From assembly GCA_035632955.1 (NCBI GenBank), contig DASQFU010000126.1:1-16577 (forward strand): 16,577 bases of DNA. Reading direction: 5' to 3'. Shown here one piece after another: positions 1-6,400 of the stretch. Made by a program: the position numbers and the translations under genes. Position 1 is the first letter of the stretch, and each line of letters starts with the position of its first letter. Source of the stretch: DASQFU01 sp035632955 (GTDB lineage: Bacteria > Eisenbacteria > RBG-16-71-46). The notes beneath the pieces are model-generated. The model did no database searches. It was not told where the DNA came from and worked only from the letters and a program-made list of their open reading frames with translations.

Positions 1-513
1 GCCACGTCCGTCATAGATCAGCGTGGCCGGCAGGGCGCCGGTCCAGCGTGAATCCATCGCGTTGATGAAGCGCATGTCGTCACCGGTCTTCAGGTACGAG
101 GGGAAATCCACTCCCTGCTTCGCCAGGAATCGACGTGCTAGAGGAAGCTGGTCCTCGAAATCGGCGGAGACCAGAATCAGCCTCAGGCCGCGATCGCGAT
201 ATCGCTCGTTCAACCGCATGAGATCCGGAAACTCTTCCCGGCACGGTGCGCACCAGGTGGCCCAGATGTTGACCAGCACGACCTCGGCGCCGGGTTCGCG
301 CACCGCCGCCAGGACCGCGTCGGACGTCGCCGGTCGGATCTCCGGTAAGGCCGGACGGCTGCGCTCGGCCGAGGCTGAGGAAGCGTTGTCGACTGGAGGC
401 GCGCTTCCCCTGCCGCAGCCGGCGATCAACATCCCGCCCACGGCATAGGCCAGCAGGTGCGGGAATCGAGCCCGGCGGGCGGGCGAGGGAGGACGAAACG
501 GATTGGATCGCAT
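1..513 (-). CDS. TlpA-type thioredoxin-fold lipoprotein (C-terminus cut by window edge)
   Basis: Reading the minus strand from the ATG at 513-511 gives 171 codons open to the window edge, so the C-terminus is missing. An Arg/Pro-rich N-terminus leads into a hydrophobic segment ending in the lipobox L-I-A-G-C (Cys33), then a Ser/Ala/Pro linker. The core strand and active site read VNIWATWCAPC (Cys88, Cys91), the CxxC of TlpA/ResA-type periplasmic thiol-disulfide reductases. Near the edge comes a stretch ending LPATLIYDGRG, which holds the expected cis-proline. In the family these proteins reduce disulfides outside the cytoplasm, for example in cytochrome c maturation. Which substrate this one serves cannot be seen. 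It lies 120 bp downstream of, and in the same direction as, the SelW-like gene, so co-transcription is possible. The start is supported by the lipobox spacing; the ribosome-binding site is weak. Confidence 0.88.
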   Translation of the reverse strand, partial: MRSNPFRPPSPARRARFPHLLAYAVGGMLIAGCGRGSAPPVDNASSASAERSRPALPEIRPATSDAVLAAVREPGAEVVLVNIWATWCAPCREEFPDLMRLNERYRDRGLRLILVSADFEDQLPLARRFLAKQGVDFPSYLKTGDDMRFINAMDSRWTGALPATLIYDGRG

Positions 514-551
514 GGGGTCACTCTTGATCGGCCGGATGCTCCGATTAGAGC

Positions 552-582
552 GCTCCCAGGCTCGCCCGGGTGTCAGGGGAGC
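552..582. repeat. Inverted repeat between the SelW-like and TlpA-like genes
   Basis: GCTCCC at 552-557 and GGGAGC at 577-582 are perfect complements separated by 19 bases, inside the 120-bp gap between the two minus-strand genes. A transcript could fold here as a weak terminator or processing hairpin. There is no following T-run, and the loop is long for an intrinsic terminator, so the role is uncertain. Confidence 0.3.
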
Positions 583-633
583 CACAAATCGCAGGTATGG
601 AGAGGCTCAGGATCGCATCCATCGCTGCGTGAC

Positions 634-852
634 TCAGCTGGGAAGCTTTGACAGGACCTCGTCCAGCTCGGGGAAACGGCCGGACTGTTTCTTCGAGAAG
701 ATCAGGTGGCCATCCGCCACGACCTCGAATTGTCCGTTCGAGCCCTTGATGAGCATGGCTTCTACGCCGCGCGCATTCTTGACGTCGGCTGCCAACCTGG
801 CAGCGCGGGGCAGATAGTTTCACTGGACGCAGTAAGTGATCTCCAGCTTCAT
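634..852 (-). CDS. selW: SelW/Rdx-family selenoprotein with in-frame UGA (Sec) at codon 11
   Basis: From the ATG at 852-850 the frame reads MKLEITYCVQ, then TGA at 822-820, then NYLPRAARLAADVKN and on to a second TGA at 636-634. This gives 72 residues if the first TGA is decoded. Y-C-x-x-[C/U]-x-Y-x-P-R-A is the start of the SelT/SelW/SelH (Rdx) family, a small thioredoxin-like fold of about 70-90 residues. TGA falls at the second position of the redox motif (Cys8-x-x-Sec11), where eukaryotic SelW has selenocysteine and most bacterial members have cysteine. The C-terminal half keeps family features: a GSNGQFEVVADG beta segment, then a F-S-K-K/G-R-F-P pattern before the last helix. A strong GGAGGT lies 5 bases before the ATG, so the first ten codons are meant to be translated. 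A SECIS-like hairpin follows the TGA. The role is a probable thiol/selenol oxidoreductase; the partner is unknown. The alternative is a Cys-to-stop mutation. Confidence 0.88.
788..804 (-). promoter_or_regulatory. Candidate bacterial SECIS hairpin downstream of the in-frame UGA
   Basis: Fifteen bases after the TGA, the minus strand reads GCTGCC-A-GGT-T-GGCAGC: seven perfect base pairs closing a GGU loop, or six pairs around AGGUU. Two further pairs (807 with 786, 806 with 787) can form below if C805 is bulged. Known bacterial SECIS elements are hairpins within the coding region shortly after the UGA, with a G/GU in the apical loop that SelB contacts. The spacing of about 21-24 bases from UGA to loop fits. 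The bulged U seen in the E. coli fdhF element is not obvious. Function is inferred from shape and position. Confidence 0.7.
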
Positions 853-857
853 CGGGC

Positions 858-863
858 ACCTCC
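858..863 (-). promoter_or_regulatory. Strong ribosome-binding site of the SelW-like gene
   Basis: The minus strand reads GGAGGT followed by five bases (GCCCG) and then ATG at 852. This near-perfect Shine-Dalgarno sequence decides the start and shows that the short segment before the in-frame TGA is a real translation start, not random sequence. Confidence 0.85.
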
Positions 864-888
864 ATTCGAGTAGGTAAGCACGCGGCCA

Positions 889-894
889 ACTATA
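889..894 (-). promoter_or_regulatory. Possible -10 box upstream of the SelW-like gene
   Basis: TATAGT on the minus strand lies 36 bases before the ATG at 852, in an AT-richer patch of otherwise GC-rich sequence. Seventeen bases further upstream is GTCGGG, a poor match to TTGACA, so either the -35 element is weak or the promoter uses another sigma factor. This is the best candidate in the divergent region shared with murB. Confidence 0.3.
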
Positions 895-940
895 ACGTAT
901 CCGGGACTGGACCCGACGCCGGTTCCGGCCGAAAACTTGA

Positions 941-968
941 CCACCCCTGCGGCGCCGGGGCAGGGTGG
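941..968. repeat. Imperfect inverted repeat upstream of murB
   Basis: CCACCCCTGC (941-950) faces GCAGGGTGG (960-968), giving nine pairs with one bulged C around a GC-rich nine-base loop. It ends 36 bases before the murB start and overlaps a TTGACC (937-942) that could be a -35 element. It could be a leader hairpin or an operator. No downstream -10 consensus is evident, so promoter placement is open. Confidence 0.4.
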
Positions 969-1004
969 CAGCTTCGGATCGACTCACTCACCACGCGGAA
1001 GACC

Positions 1005-2012
1005 ATGTCCAAGCGTTCCATCGATGTCGAAGACCGGCTGCGCAAGGTTCTTGGCGACGGCTTGCTGACTCAGGAGCCGCTGCGACACCACACCACGTTT
1101 CGGATTGGCGGGCCGGCCGACTTCTATTACGCCGCCCGCACTCCCGATCATCTCGTGATCGCGCTCCAGGCGGCGCACGAACTCCGGCTGCCGGTATTCC
1201 TGCTCGGCGGCGGCAGCAACCTGCTGGTGTCGGACGAAGGGTTTCGCGGATTGGTGCTGCGCAACGCGTGCGAGCAGGTCGAGTTCGACGGCGCCGCCGT
1301 CCACCTCGGCTGCGGCACCGATTTTCTCCAGCTCATCTACGAGCTGCGGGACCGGTCGCTGTCCGGACTCGAGTACGCGGCCGGGATTCCGGGATCGATT
1401 GGCGGCGCGCTCTACGGCAACGCCGGCTGCTACGGCCAGGACATCGGCCAATCGACGATCGAGTGCACCGTGACCACGCTCGACGGAGCGAAGGTCGAGA
1501 CCCTGCCCGCATCGTGGTTCGAGTTCTCGTACCGAGATTCGCGTCTCAAGCGGGAACCGCGCGTGCTGCTGACCTGCCTGCTTCAGTTCCGTCCCGGCGT
1601 GAAGGCGGAGATCCAGAACGTGATCGAAGAGAAGCTCGAGATCCGGCGCGTCAAGCACCCTCAGTGGCGGATCGAGCCGACCGCCGGCTCCTACTTCAAG
1701 AACCTGCCACCGGACTTCACGTATTCCGGCGCCACGACTTCGCCCGGCACCCGTCGCACGCCGGCCGGCCAGCTCCTCGACGATTGCGGATGCCGGGGAT
1801 TGCGAGTCGGGGACGCGATGGTGTTCCCGAAGCACGCGAATATCATCGTCAACCGCGGGCACGCCACGGCGCTCGAAGCGCTGGAGCTCGCGGAAATCAT
1901 GAAGGCGCGCGTGCGCGTGAAGTTCGGCGTCGACCTCGAAGAAGAAGTCATGTTCCTCGGCAAGAAGCCCAAGCTCGACCCCGTTCGAGCGGGCGAGAGT
2001 CGCCGGCAATAG
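1005..2012 (+). CDS. murB: UDP-N-acetylenolpyruvoylglucosamine reductase (MurB)
   Basis: MurB reduces UDP-GlcNAc-enolpyruvate to UDP-MurNAc with NADPH and FAD in the cytoplasm, the second committed step of peptidoglycan synthesis. The 335-residue product has the family's FAD-binding half (HHTTFRIGGPAD near residue 28, LLGGGSNLLVSD near 67, GLEYAAGIPGSIGGALYGNAGCYG near 121) and its substrate half. The latter includes SYRDSR at 175-180, AGSYFKN with Ser229 as the proton-donor serine, and HANIIVNRG near 277. The C-terminal LEEEV places the catalytic glutamate at about 314. The AGSYFKN motif is followed by an unusual stretch, LPPDFTYSGATTSPGTRRTP, where many MurB proteins have a shorter link. 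The ATG at 1005 follows GGAAG by four bases. The gene is alone rather than in a mur cluster, with a small membrane-protein gene 26 bp downstream. Confidence 0.95.
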   Translation: MSKRSIDVEDRLRKVLGDGLLTQEPLRHHTTFRIGGPADFYYAARTPDHLVIALQAAHELRLPVFLLGGGSNLLVSDEGFRGLVLRNACEQVEFDGAAVHLGCGTDFLQLIYELRDRSLSGLEYAAGIPGSIGGALYGNAGCYGQDIGQSTIECTVTTLDGAKVETLPASWFEFSYRDSRLKREPRVLLTCLLQFRPGVKAEIQNVIEEKLEIRRVKHPQWRIEPTAGSYFKNLPPDFTYSGATTSPGTRRTPAGQLLDDCGCRGLRVGDAMVFPKHANIIVNRGHATALEALELAEIMKARVRVKFGVDLEEEVMFLGKKPKLDPVRAGESRRQ

Positions 2013-2038
2013 CGCTTCGCATCGCAGGGAGGTTGGTC

Positions 2039-2521
2039 ATGGCCGAGCCGACCGCTTCCAAACGCCTGATGTGGCTCGTGATCTTCGCGGCGTTCGTCGT
2101 CGCCGTGCCGATGTACGCGCTGGTCGCGTGGCAGATGCGCGGCGCCGATCCTCCGCCCGTGTCCTATCTCCCGAGCGTGCGCCCCGTGCTCGCCGTGTTT
2201 GCCGGGCTGCAACTTCTCGCCGCGATTCTGGTCGCGCGGTTGCGGATGACCGTGGACTCCGAGCTCATGACCGGGATGACGGGAGGCAAGCCGATTCCCG
2301 ATCCTCAGTCCTTCATGCAAACGAGCGTCGTGGCCATTGGCCTGGCCGAAGCGCCCGCCGTTCTCGGCTTCGTGCTGTGCGTTCTCGGCGCGCCGCTGGA
2401 GAACTTCGTCTGGTACGGGGCGGGCAGCCTGATCGTGCTACTCGGCGTCATCCTGCCGCTGGGGTTGCGGTACTGGTCGGCGTGGGAGGCGCAGCAGAAG
2501 CGCACGGGCCGGGGAAAGTAG
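2039..2521 (+). CDS. Small four-helix membrane protein, unknown function
   Basis: A 160-residue protein starts at the ATG at 2039, six bases after a clear GGGAGG. Four hydrophobic segments lie at about residues 9-31, 47-66, 96-118 and 124-144, the last followed by a basic tail (QQKRTGRGK). A loop rich in Met, Gly and Pro lies between helices 2 and 3. Helix 3 begins VVAIGLAEAPAVLGF. An acidic residue next to Pro inside a helix recalls the proton-binding helix of ATP synthase c subunits, but the overall length and the lack of paired Gly-rich hairpins do not make it one. I do not recognise a named family. It is probably in an operon with murB (26-bp gap) and ends 5 bp from the convergent moaA. 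Confidence 0.85.
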   Translation: MAEPTASKRLMWLVIFAAFVVAVPMYALVAWQMRGADPPPVSYLPSVRPVLAVFAGLQLLAAILVARLRMTVDSELMTGMTGGKPIPDPQSFMQTSVVAIGLAEAPAVLGFVLCVLGAPLENFVWYGAGSLIVLLGVILPLGLRYWSAWEAQQKRTGRGK

Positions 2522-2526
2522 GTCGC

Positions 2527-3525
2527 TCAGCCGCCGATTGCGCTCATGCCGCGCTCGGGCTGCTTGAAGAACGGGCTATTGATGAGGTGCCCGGGCTCCT
2601 TGCGCCACACGGCGGCGCGCAACAACTCGGCAATCTCCTCGTCGCTGGCGCCAGAGCGCATCGCGCGGCGGAAGTCATACTCCTTGAGCGAGAACAGGCA
2701 GGTCCGGATCTGCCCGTCCGCCGTCAGGCGGATGCGGTCGCAGTGCCCGCAGAAGGGTCGGGTGACCGACGCGATCACGCCGACGGTGCCGCCGCCGTCG
2801 AGGTAGCGGTAGAGCGTGGCGGGCGCGCTCGGATCCGTGACGCGGGCGGGCTCGAGCGGGAACGCGGCATGGATCTGGGCGAGGATATCGGCCGCCGGCA
2901 CGAGCTTCTCGCGCGCCCAGCCGTGCTGATAGTCGAGCGGCATCCACTCGATGAAGCGCACTTCGTAGCCCTGCTCGCGGCCGAAGCGCGCGAGCCCGAC
3001 CGCTTCGTCGTCGTTGAACCCGCGCATCAGCACCGCGTTGAGCTTGATCGGAGCGAAGCCGGCGGCACGCGCGCTCTCGAGCCCGGCGATCACTTCGTGG
3101 AAGCGATCACGGCGCGCGATCTGGTGGAAGCGACGCGGGTCGAGCGTGTCGAGACTCACGTTGACGCGCTTGAGCCCGGCCGCGCGGAGCGGCTCGGCCA
3201 TGGCCGTCAGCTTGAGGCCGTTGGTGGTGATCGAGAGGTCGAGGCCGGGACGCAGAGCATCGAGCATCCGCACCAGCTCCGGCAGATCGGCGCGAACCGT
3301 GGGCTCGCCACCCGTCAGCCGAATCCCTTTCACGCCGAGCGACAATGTGACGCGGGCGAAGCGGGCGATCTCCTCGAACGTCAGAAGGTCGTCTTTGGCG
3401 AGCCACGGCATGCCTTCGGCGGGCATGCAGTAGACGCACCGGAGATTGCAGCGGTCGGTGACCGAGATCCGCAGATCGCGGACCTCCCGGCCCTGGGTAT
3501 CGATGAGGGGTTGACCGTCGTTCAT
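2527..3525 (-). CDS. moaA: GTP 3',8-cyclase MoaA (radical SAM, molybdenum cofactor synthesis)
   Basis: MoaA turns GTP into 3',8-cyclo-7,8-dihydro-GTP, the first step of molybdopterin synthesis. The 332-residue product has the radical-SAM cluster site C26-x3-C30-x2-C33, the GGEPT SAM-binding motif (LTGGEPTVR), and the MoaA-specific second cluster site C259-x2-C262-x13-C276. It ends in Gly-Gly, as active MoaA proteins do. Length is normal for the family (about 330). I chose the ATG at 3525 because GGGAG lies five bases upstream and the protein then begins just before the conserved RDLRISVTDRCNLRC. The same frame stays open upstream to 3702, but that extension has no homologous look. No other moa or mob gene is nearby, so the rest of the pathway must be elsewhere. 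Confidence 0.95.
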   Translation of the reverse strand: MNDGQPLIDTQGREVRDLRISVTDRCNLRCVYCMPAEGMPWLAKDDLLTFEEIARFARVTLSLGVKGIRLTGGEPTVRADLPELVRMLDALRPGLDLSITTNGLKLTAMAEPLRAAGLKRVNVSLDTLDPRRFHQIARRDRFHEVIAGLESARAAGFAPIKLNAVLMRGFNDDEAVGLARFGREQGYEVRFIEWMPLDYQHGWAREKLVPAADILAQIHAAFPLEPARVTDPSAPATLYRYLDGGGTVGVIASVTRPFCGHCDRIRLTADGQIRTCLFSLKEYDFRRAMRSGASDEEIAELLRAAVWRKEPGHLINSPFFKQPERGMSAIGG

Positions 3526-3583
3526 CGGGACTCCCGCGCGACCGCGGCGGTTGGATTGACCCGCGCAGGTGCAGCGCCAGGGA

Positions 3584-3613
3584 AGGATACGCACCGTCGT
3601 GAACCCGGCACAA
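3584..3613 (-). promoter_or_regulatory. Possible sigma70-type promoter of moaA
   Basis: On the minus strand TTGTGC (3613-3608) and TATCCT (3589-3584) are separated by 18 bases, about 60 bases upstream of the moaA ATG. Each box matches its consensus only in part. It is the best candidate in the divergent gap. Confidence 0.3.
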
Positions 3614-3658
3614 CCGAGCGGCTGGACCCGCGCCTGGCAGGCCTTGCATGATGGCCGC

Positions 3659-5731
3659 ATGCGCCGCCTTACGCTGCTCGCAGTGCTGCCGGGAATCTGC
3701 ATGCTGGCCGCGCTCGCCTGCGCACCCGTCGCCGAGCGATCCTCCCCGGCAACCTTCGACCCGGACTCCGTGCCGGATGCCTACCATGCCTCCACCGCGG
3801 CTCTGATGTGGCCAGGCGCGACCCGCGCCTTCCAGATCACGAGCGATGGAGATCTCTATAACGGCGCCTGGCGCGTGCGTGTGCGGCCGACGGTCGCCGA
3901 AGCGCCGGCCCGGCGGCCGAAGGTGATCGCTTACGAAGAGCGCTGGCGTCCGGTCGCTCATTGGCGGCGGTTGAACGACGGCGTTCGCTGGGACTTCGAG
4001 GCGGCTGCGGTTCCAGGGCCCGAGGGGCGCGACTCGGGGCTCGTGGTCTCTCTACAGATTCGAGCGACCAACACCGGGCGGATGGTTCGCGAAGCCGGGC
4101 TCACGCTCGATCTCGAGGAGCCGGAGCCCGACGCGCCGTTCGCGGCGTTCGATCTTCCCACTGCTTCACCCGAGCTGATCTGGGGTTCGCGCGGGGTCAC
4201 CGACTCGGTGCTCGGCTGGTGCGCGAGTGCGCCGGACGGTTCTTCGCTCGCCGTGCAGTGGTCGCTGGCTCCCGGTGAAGCGCGCGGTCTTCACGTCGTT
4301 TTGCCGAGCTATCCCGCCCCGGCCCGGTCGCTGGAGCGCTTCGCGCGCGTTGCGCATTCCCGACGCACGCAGACGGTGCGGGATCACTGGCGCTCCGAGC
4401 TCGAGCGCGGGACACACTTCGAGCTGGGCGATCCGAATGTCGAAGCCGCGCTGAAGGCTGCGGTGGTCGTTTTGCTCTCGTGTCGCGAGCGACGGGGCGA
4501 TGGCTGGGTGCCGATCGGGAGCCCGTTTCACTATCGCGACGTCTGGCTTCGCGACGGCGCCCGTGCGGCTCAGGCGTTGGCGCTCGCCGGCTACACGCAC
4601 CAAAGTCGCGAGCTGGCTCGGGGTCTGATCGAGCTGCAATGGCCGAACGGAGCGTTCCTGAGCCAGCGCGGGCAGCTCGATGGCACCGGTCAAGCGTTGT
4701 GGGCGTGCGCCGAAACGTTTCTGAGGCCGAGTGCCGATCCCAAGATTACGACCATCATCGAACCGGCGCGCCGCGGTTGGGAATGGATCGAGCGGCAGCG
4801 CGCGCTCGGCCGGAGCACCGGCGAGCGTTTCGGCCGCATGCTCCCGTACGCAGATCCCCGCGACAACGAGCTGGTGCGCGCACAGCTCGCCGGCAGCGAC
4901 CTGTGGGCGATCGCCGGTTACCGCGCGGCGGCGCGGCTGCTCACGAGGGCCGGCCACGAGGCGTTGGCGGCGCGCGTGGATTCGTCGCGAGTCGCCTATC
5001 TCTTGGACACCGAGCAAGCGCTCGCGCCGTGGCCCGACGTCCCCGCCTCATGGCAAGGCATCGGGCGTGACTGGGGCAACGTCGTGGCGTGCTACCCATC
5101 ACGCGCGCTCGAGCCGGGCGATCCGCGGATGAAGTCGCTCGCGCGACGGCTGTGGACGACCGCCGGAGGTCCGGGGCTCTGCACCTACGGCGGGCAGGAC
5201 TCGCTGCATTTCTACCTGGGCGCCGACCTCGGAGTCTGGGCCATGCTGGCCGGCGCGCGCGGCGCGGCCGACAGCGTGCTCGCGGCGACGCTCCATTGGC
5301 GCTCCGCGAGCGGCGGGGCGGCGGAGATCTTTTCCCGCACGAGCGGGGACTATGGGCGCAACCTGCCGCCGCATCCGACCAGTGCCGCCGCCCTGATATC
5401 ACTGATCCGGAACGCTGTGATCGAGGACGGGTCCGACACGTTGAGGCTCACGCTCGGGGCGCGCCGCGAATGGTGGCGTCGAGGCCGGATCTCGAGAGCG
5501 CCGACACGATGGGGAGCGATCGATCTCGAGTTCGCTCACGCCGGCGACGAGGCGACCTGGAGCTGGACCGCGGTTCCGGTCTGGACCGCGCTCACGCTAC
5601 CGCCGGGAACGCGGCTCGCAGGACCCTTGGCGCCGCCGCTGCGGGAAGGGCCGAGAGACGATGTCGTGATGGCGCCGCCGGGCACGCGTGAGGCTCGCGT
5701 GCGCATGACACCATCGGGAGCGCCATCATGA
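3659..5731 (+). CDS. Secreted six-hairpin-glycosidase-like protein (probable lipoprotein)
   Basis: The product is 690 residues from the ATG at 3659. The N-terminus MRRLTLLAVLPG...LAALAC (Cys21) looks like a lipoprotein signal, although A-L-A-C is not a strict lipobox. Residues about 30-240 are beta-rich, like an N-terminal sandwich domain. From about 270 to 600 the sequence is helical, with YRDVWLRDG at 292-300 (Asp294, Asp299), AQALALAG, WPNGAFLSQ and GTGQALWA. This is the pattern of the (alpha/alpha)6 six-hairpin glycosidases (GH15/GH63/amylo-alpha-1,6-glucosidase type). A further beta-like tail starts near residue 595. A carbohydrate-active role is likely by fold, but substrate and catalytic acids are not certain; Asp299 is one candidate. 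The frame is also open from a GTG at 3569, which I rejected because it would bury the signal peptide. The stop overlaps the next gene's start (ATGA), so the two are probably co-translated. Confidence 0.75.
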   Translation: MRRLTLLAVLPGICMLAALACAPVAERSSPATFDPDSVPDAYHASTAALMWPGATRAFQITSDGDLYNGAWRVRVRPTVAEAPARRPKVIAYEERWRPVAHWRRLNDGVRWDFEAAAVPGPEGRDSGLVVSLQIRATNTGRMVREAGLTLDLEEPEPDAPFAAFDLPTASPELIWGSRGVTDSVLGWCASAPDGSSLAVQWSLAPGEARGLHVVLPSYPAPARSLERFARVAHSRRTQTVRDHWRSELERGTHFELGDPNVEAALKAAVVVLLSCRERRGDGWVPIGSPFHYRDVWLRDGARAAQALALAGYTHQSRELARGLIELQWPNGAFLSQRGQLDGTGQALWACAETFLRPSADPKITTIIEPARRGWEWIERQRALGRSTGERFGRMLPYADPRDNELVRAQLAGSDLWAIAGYRAAARLLTRAGHEALAARVDSSRVAYLLDTEQALAPWPDVPASWQGIGRDWGNVVACYPSRALEPGDPRMKSLARRLWTTAGGPGLCTYGGQDSLHFYLGADLGVWAMLAGARGAADSVLAATLHWRSASGGAAEIFSRTSGDYGRNLPPHPTSAAALISLIRNAVIEDGSDTLRLTLGARREWWRRGRISRAPTRWGAIDLEFAHAGDEATWSWTAVPVWTALTLPPGTRLAGPLAPPLREGPRDDVVMAPPGTREARVRMTPSGAPS

Positions 5732-6369
5732 GCCGTAAGCGCCAAACGGGGCGCAAAGGCGGCACGCGCGCGCCCGCAAGATCTCGTTCACGATTCAGCG
5801 CGCGGAGGCTCTGGCTTGGGATCGCGACGGCGGCCGCGGCGTTGCTCCTGCTGTGGGTGATCGCGGATCGGCGAGCTCCGGGTCGTGCACCGACGACGGT
5901 CGAGCAGCACGCGGACCTGGATCCCGAGCAGGCTCATCGCCGGGCGGTGGCTTTGCAGAGAGAGAAGCGCGCGCACGAGAGCCTGCCGTATTTCCGACGA
6001 GCGGCTGCGGGACTGCCGAACGACTGGCGCGTGCTCGCCAACTACGCGGTGGCTCTGCACGACGCGACGCTCGAAGCGCGGAGCGCGGGCAAAGTGTCCG
6101 TGATGGCGACTCGGAACAGCCTCGAGCGCGCGGCCATGATGCGTGAATCCCTGTCGCTGCTCGATCAGGCCGAGCGGCTCGCCGAGCGACCCGAGGATCG
6201 GGCGTACGTGATCGCCTCGCGCGCGCACCGGCTCGTGATCTGGGGATTCGCGAGGGACGCCCTGGTGGAGTTCCGGCACGCCGCAGAGCTGGACCCGAAC
6301 TGGGGTGAAGTCGCCGCCGAGCTGGAGAGGCGCCTCGAGGATCCGACGCGTCCCGACGCGCCGCGATGA
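5728..6369 (+). CDS. Membrane-anchored TPR-repeat protein
   Basis: A 213-residue protein begins at the ATG at 5728, four bases inside the end of the previous gene, so translation is probably coupled. A very basic N-terminus (MSRKRQTGRKGG...) precedes a single transmembrane helix at about residues 28-46, leaving most of the protein outside the cytoplasm. After a linker come TPR-like helix pairs: AHRRAVALQREKRAHESLPYF, then NDWRVLANYAVALHDA, and later DALVEFRHAAELDPNW, which has the typical A...DP turn. TPR domains hold partner proteins, and the coupled glycosidase-like protein is the obvious candidate partner (inference). No catalytic motif is seen. Confidence 0.8.
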   Translation: MSRKRQTGRKGGTRAPARSRSRFSARRLWLGIATAAAALLLLWVIADRRAPGRAPTTVEQHADLDPEQAHRRAVALQREKRAHESLPYFRRAAAGLPNDWRVLANYAVALHDATLEARSAGKVSVMATRNSLERAAMMRESLSLLDQAERLAERPEDRAYVIASRAHRLVIWGFARDALVEFRHAAELDPNWGEVAAELERRLEDPTRPDAPR

Positions 6370-6375
6370 GACGCC

Positions 6376-6395
6376 GCCGGCTCCGGCTCGCCGGC
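6376..6395. terminator. GC-rich hairpin between convergent genes
   Basis: GCCGGC at 6376-6381 and again at 6390-6395 can pair across eight bases. It lies in the 31-bp gap between two converging genes, the place for a bidirectional terminator. There is no T-run on either strand, so efficient intrinsic termination is doubtful. Confidence 0.3.
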
Positions 6396-6400
6396 AGCCG

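Noticed and set aside
820..822. In-frame TGA read as a simple nonsense mutation
   Set aside because: A random stop would rarely fall exactly at the Sec position of this family and be followed by a GGU-loop hairpin. It remains the main alternative until selenocysteine genes are found.
545..889. 114-codon open frame on the minus strand across the SelW-like gene
   Set aside because: It is a different frame of the same DNA, has no family-like sequence and no ribosome-binding site at its start, and overlaps the better-supported SelW-like gene.
965..2038. Long open frame leading into the 2039 membrane-protein gene
   Set aside because: The upstream part is an out-of-frame Arg/Ala-rich shadow of murB. 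The real start is the ATG at 2039 with GGGAGG six bases before it.
2071..3651. 526-codon plus-strand frame
   Set aside because: Antisense shadow of moaA in high-GC DNA, with low-complexity Arg/Ala/Glu composition and no motifs.
3526..3702. Upstream extension of moaA
   Set aside because: The frame is open but the added 59 residues look unlike any MoaA N-terminus; a good ribosome-binding site supports 3525.
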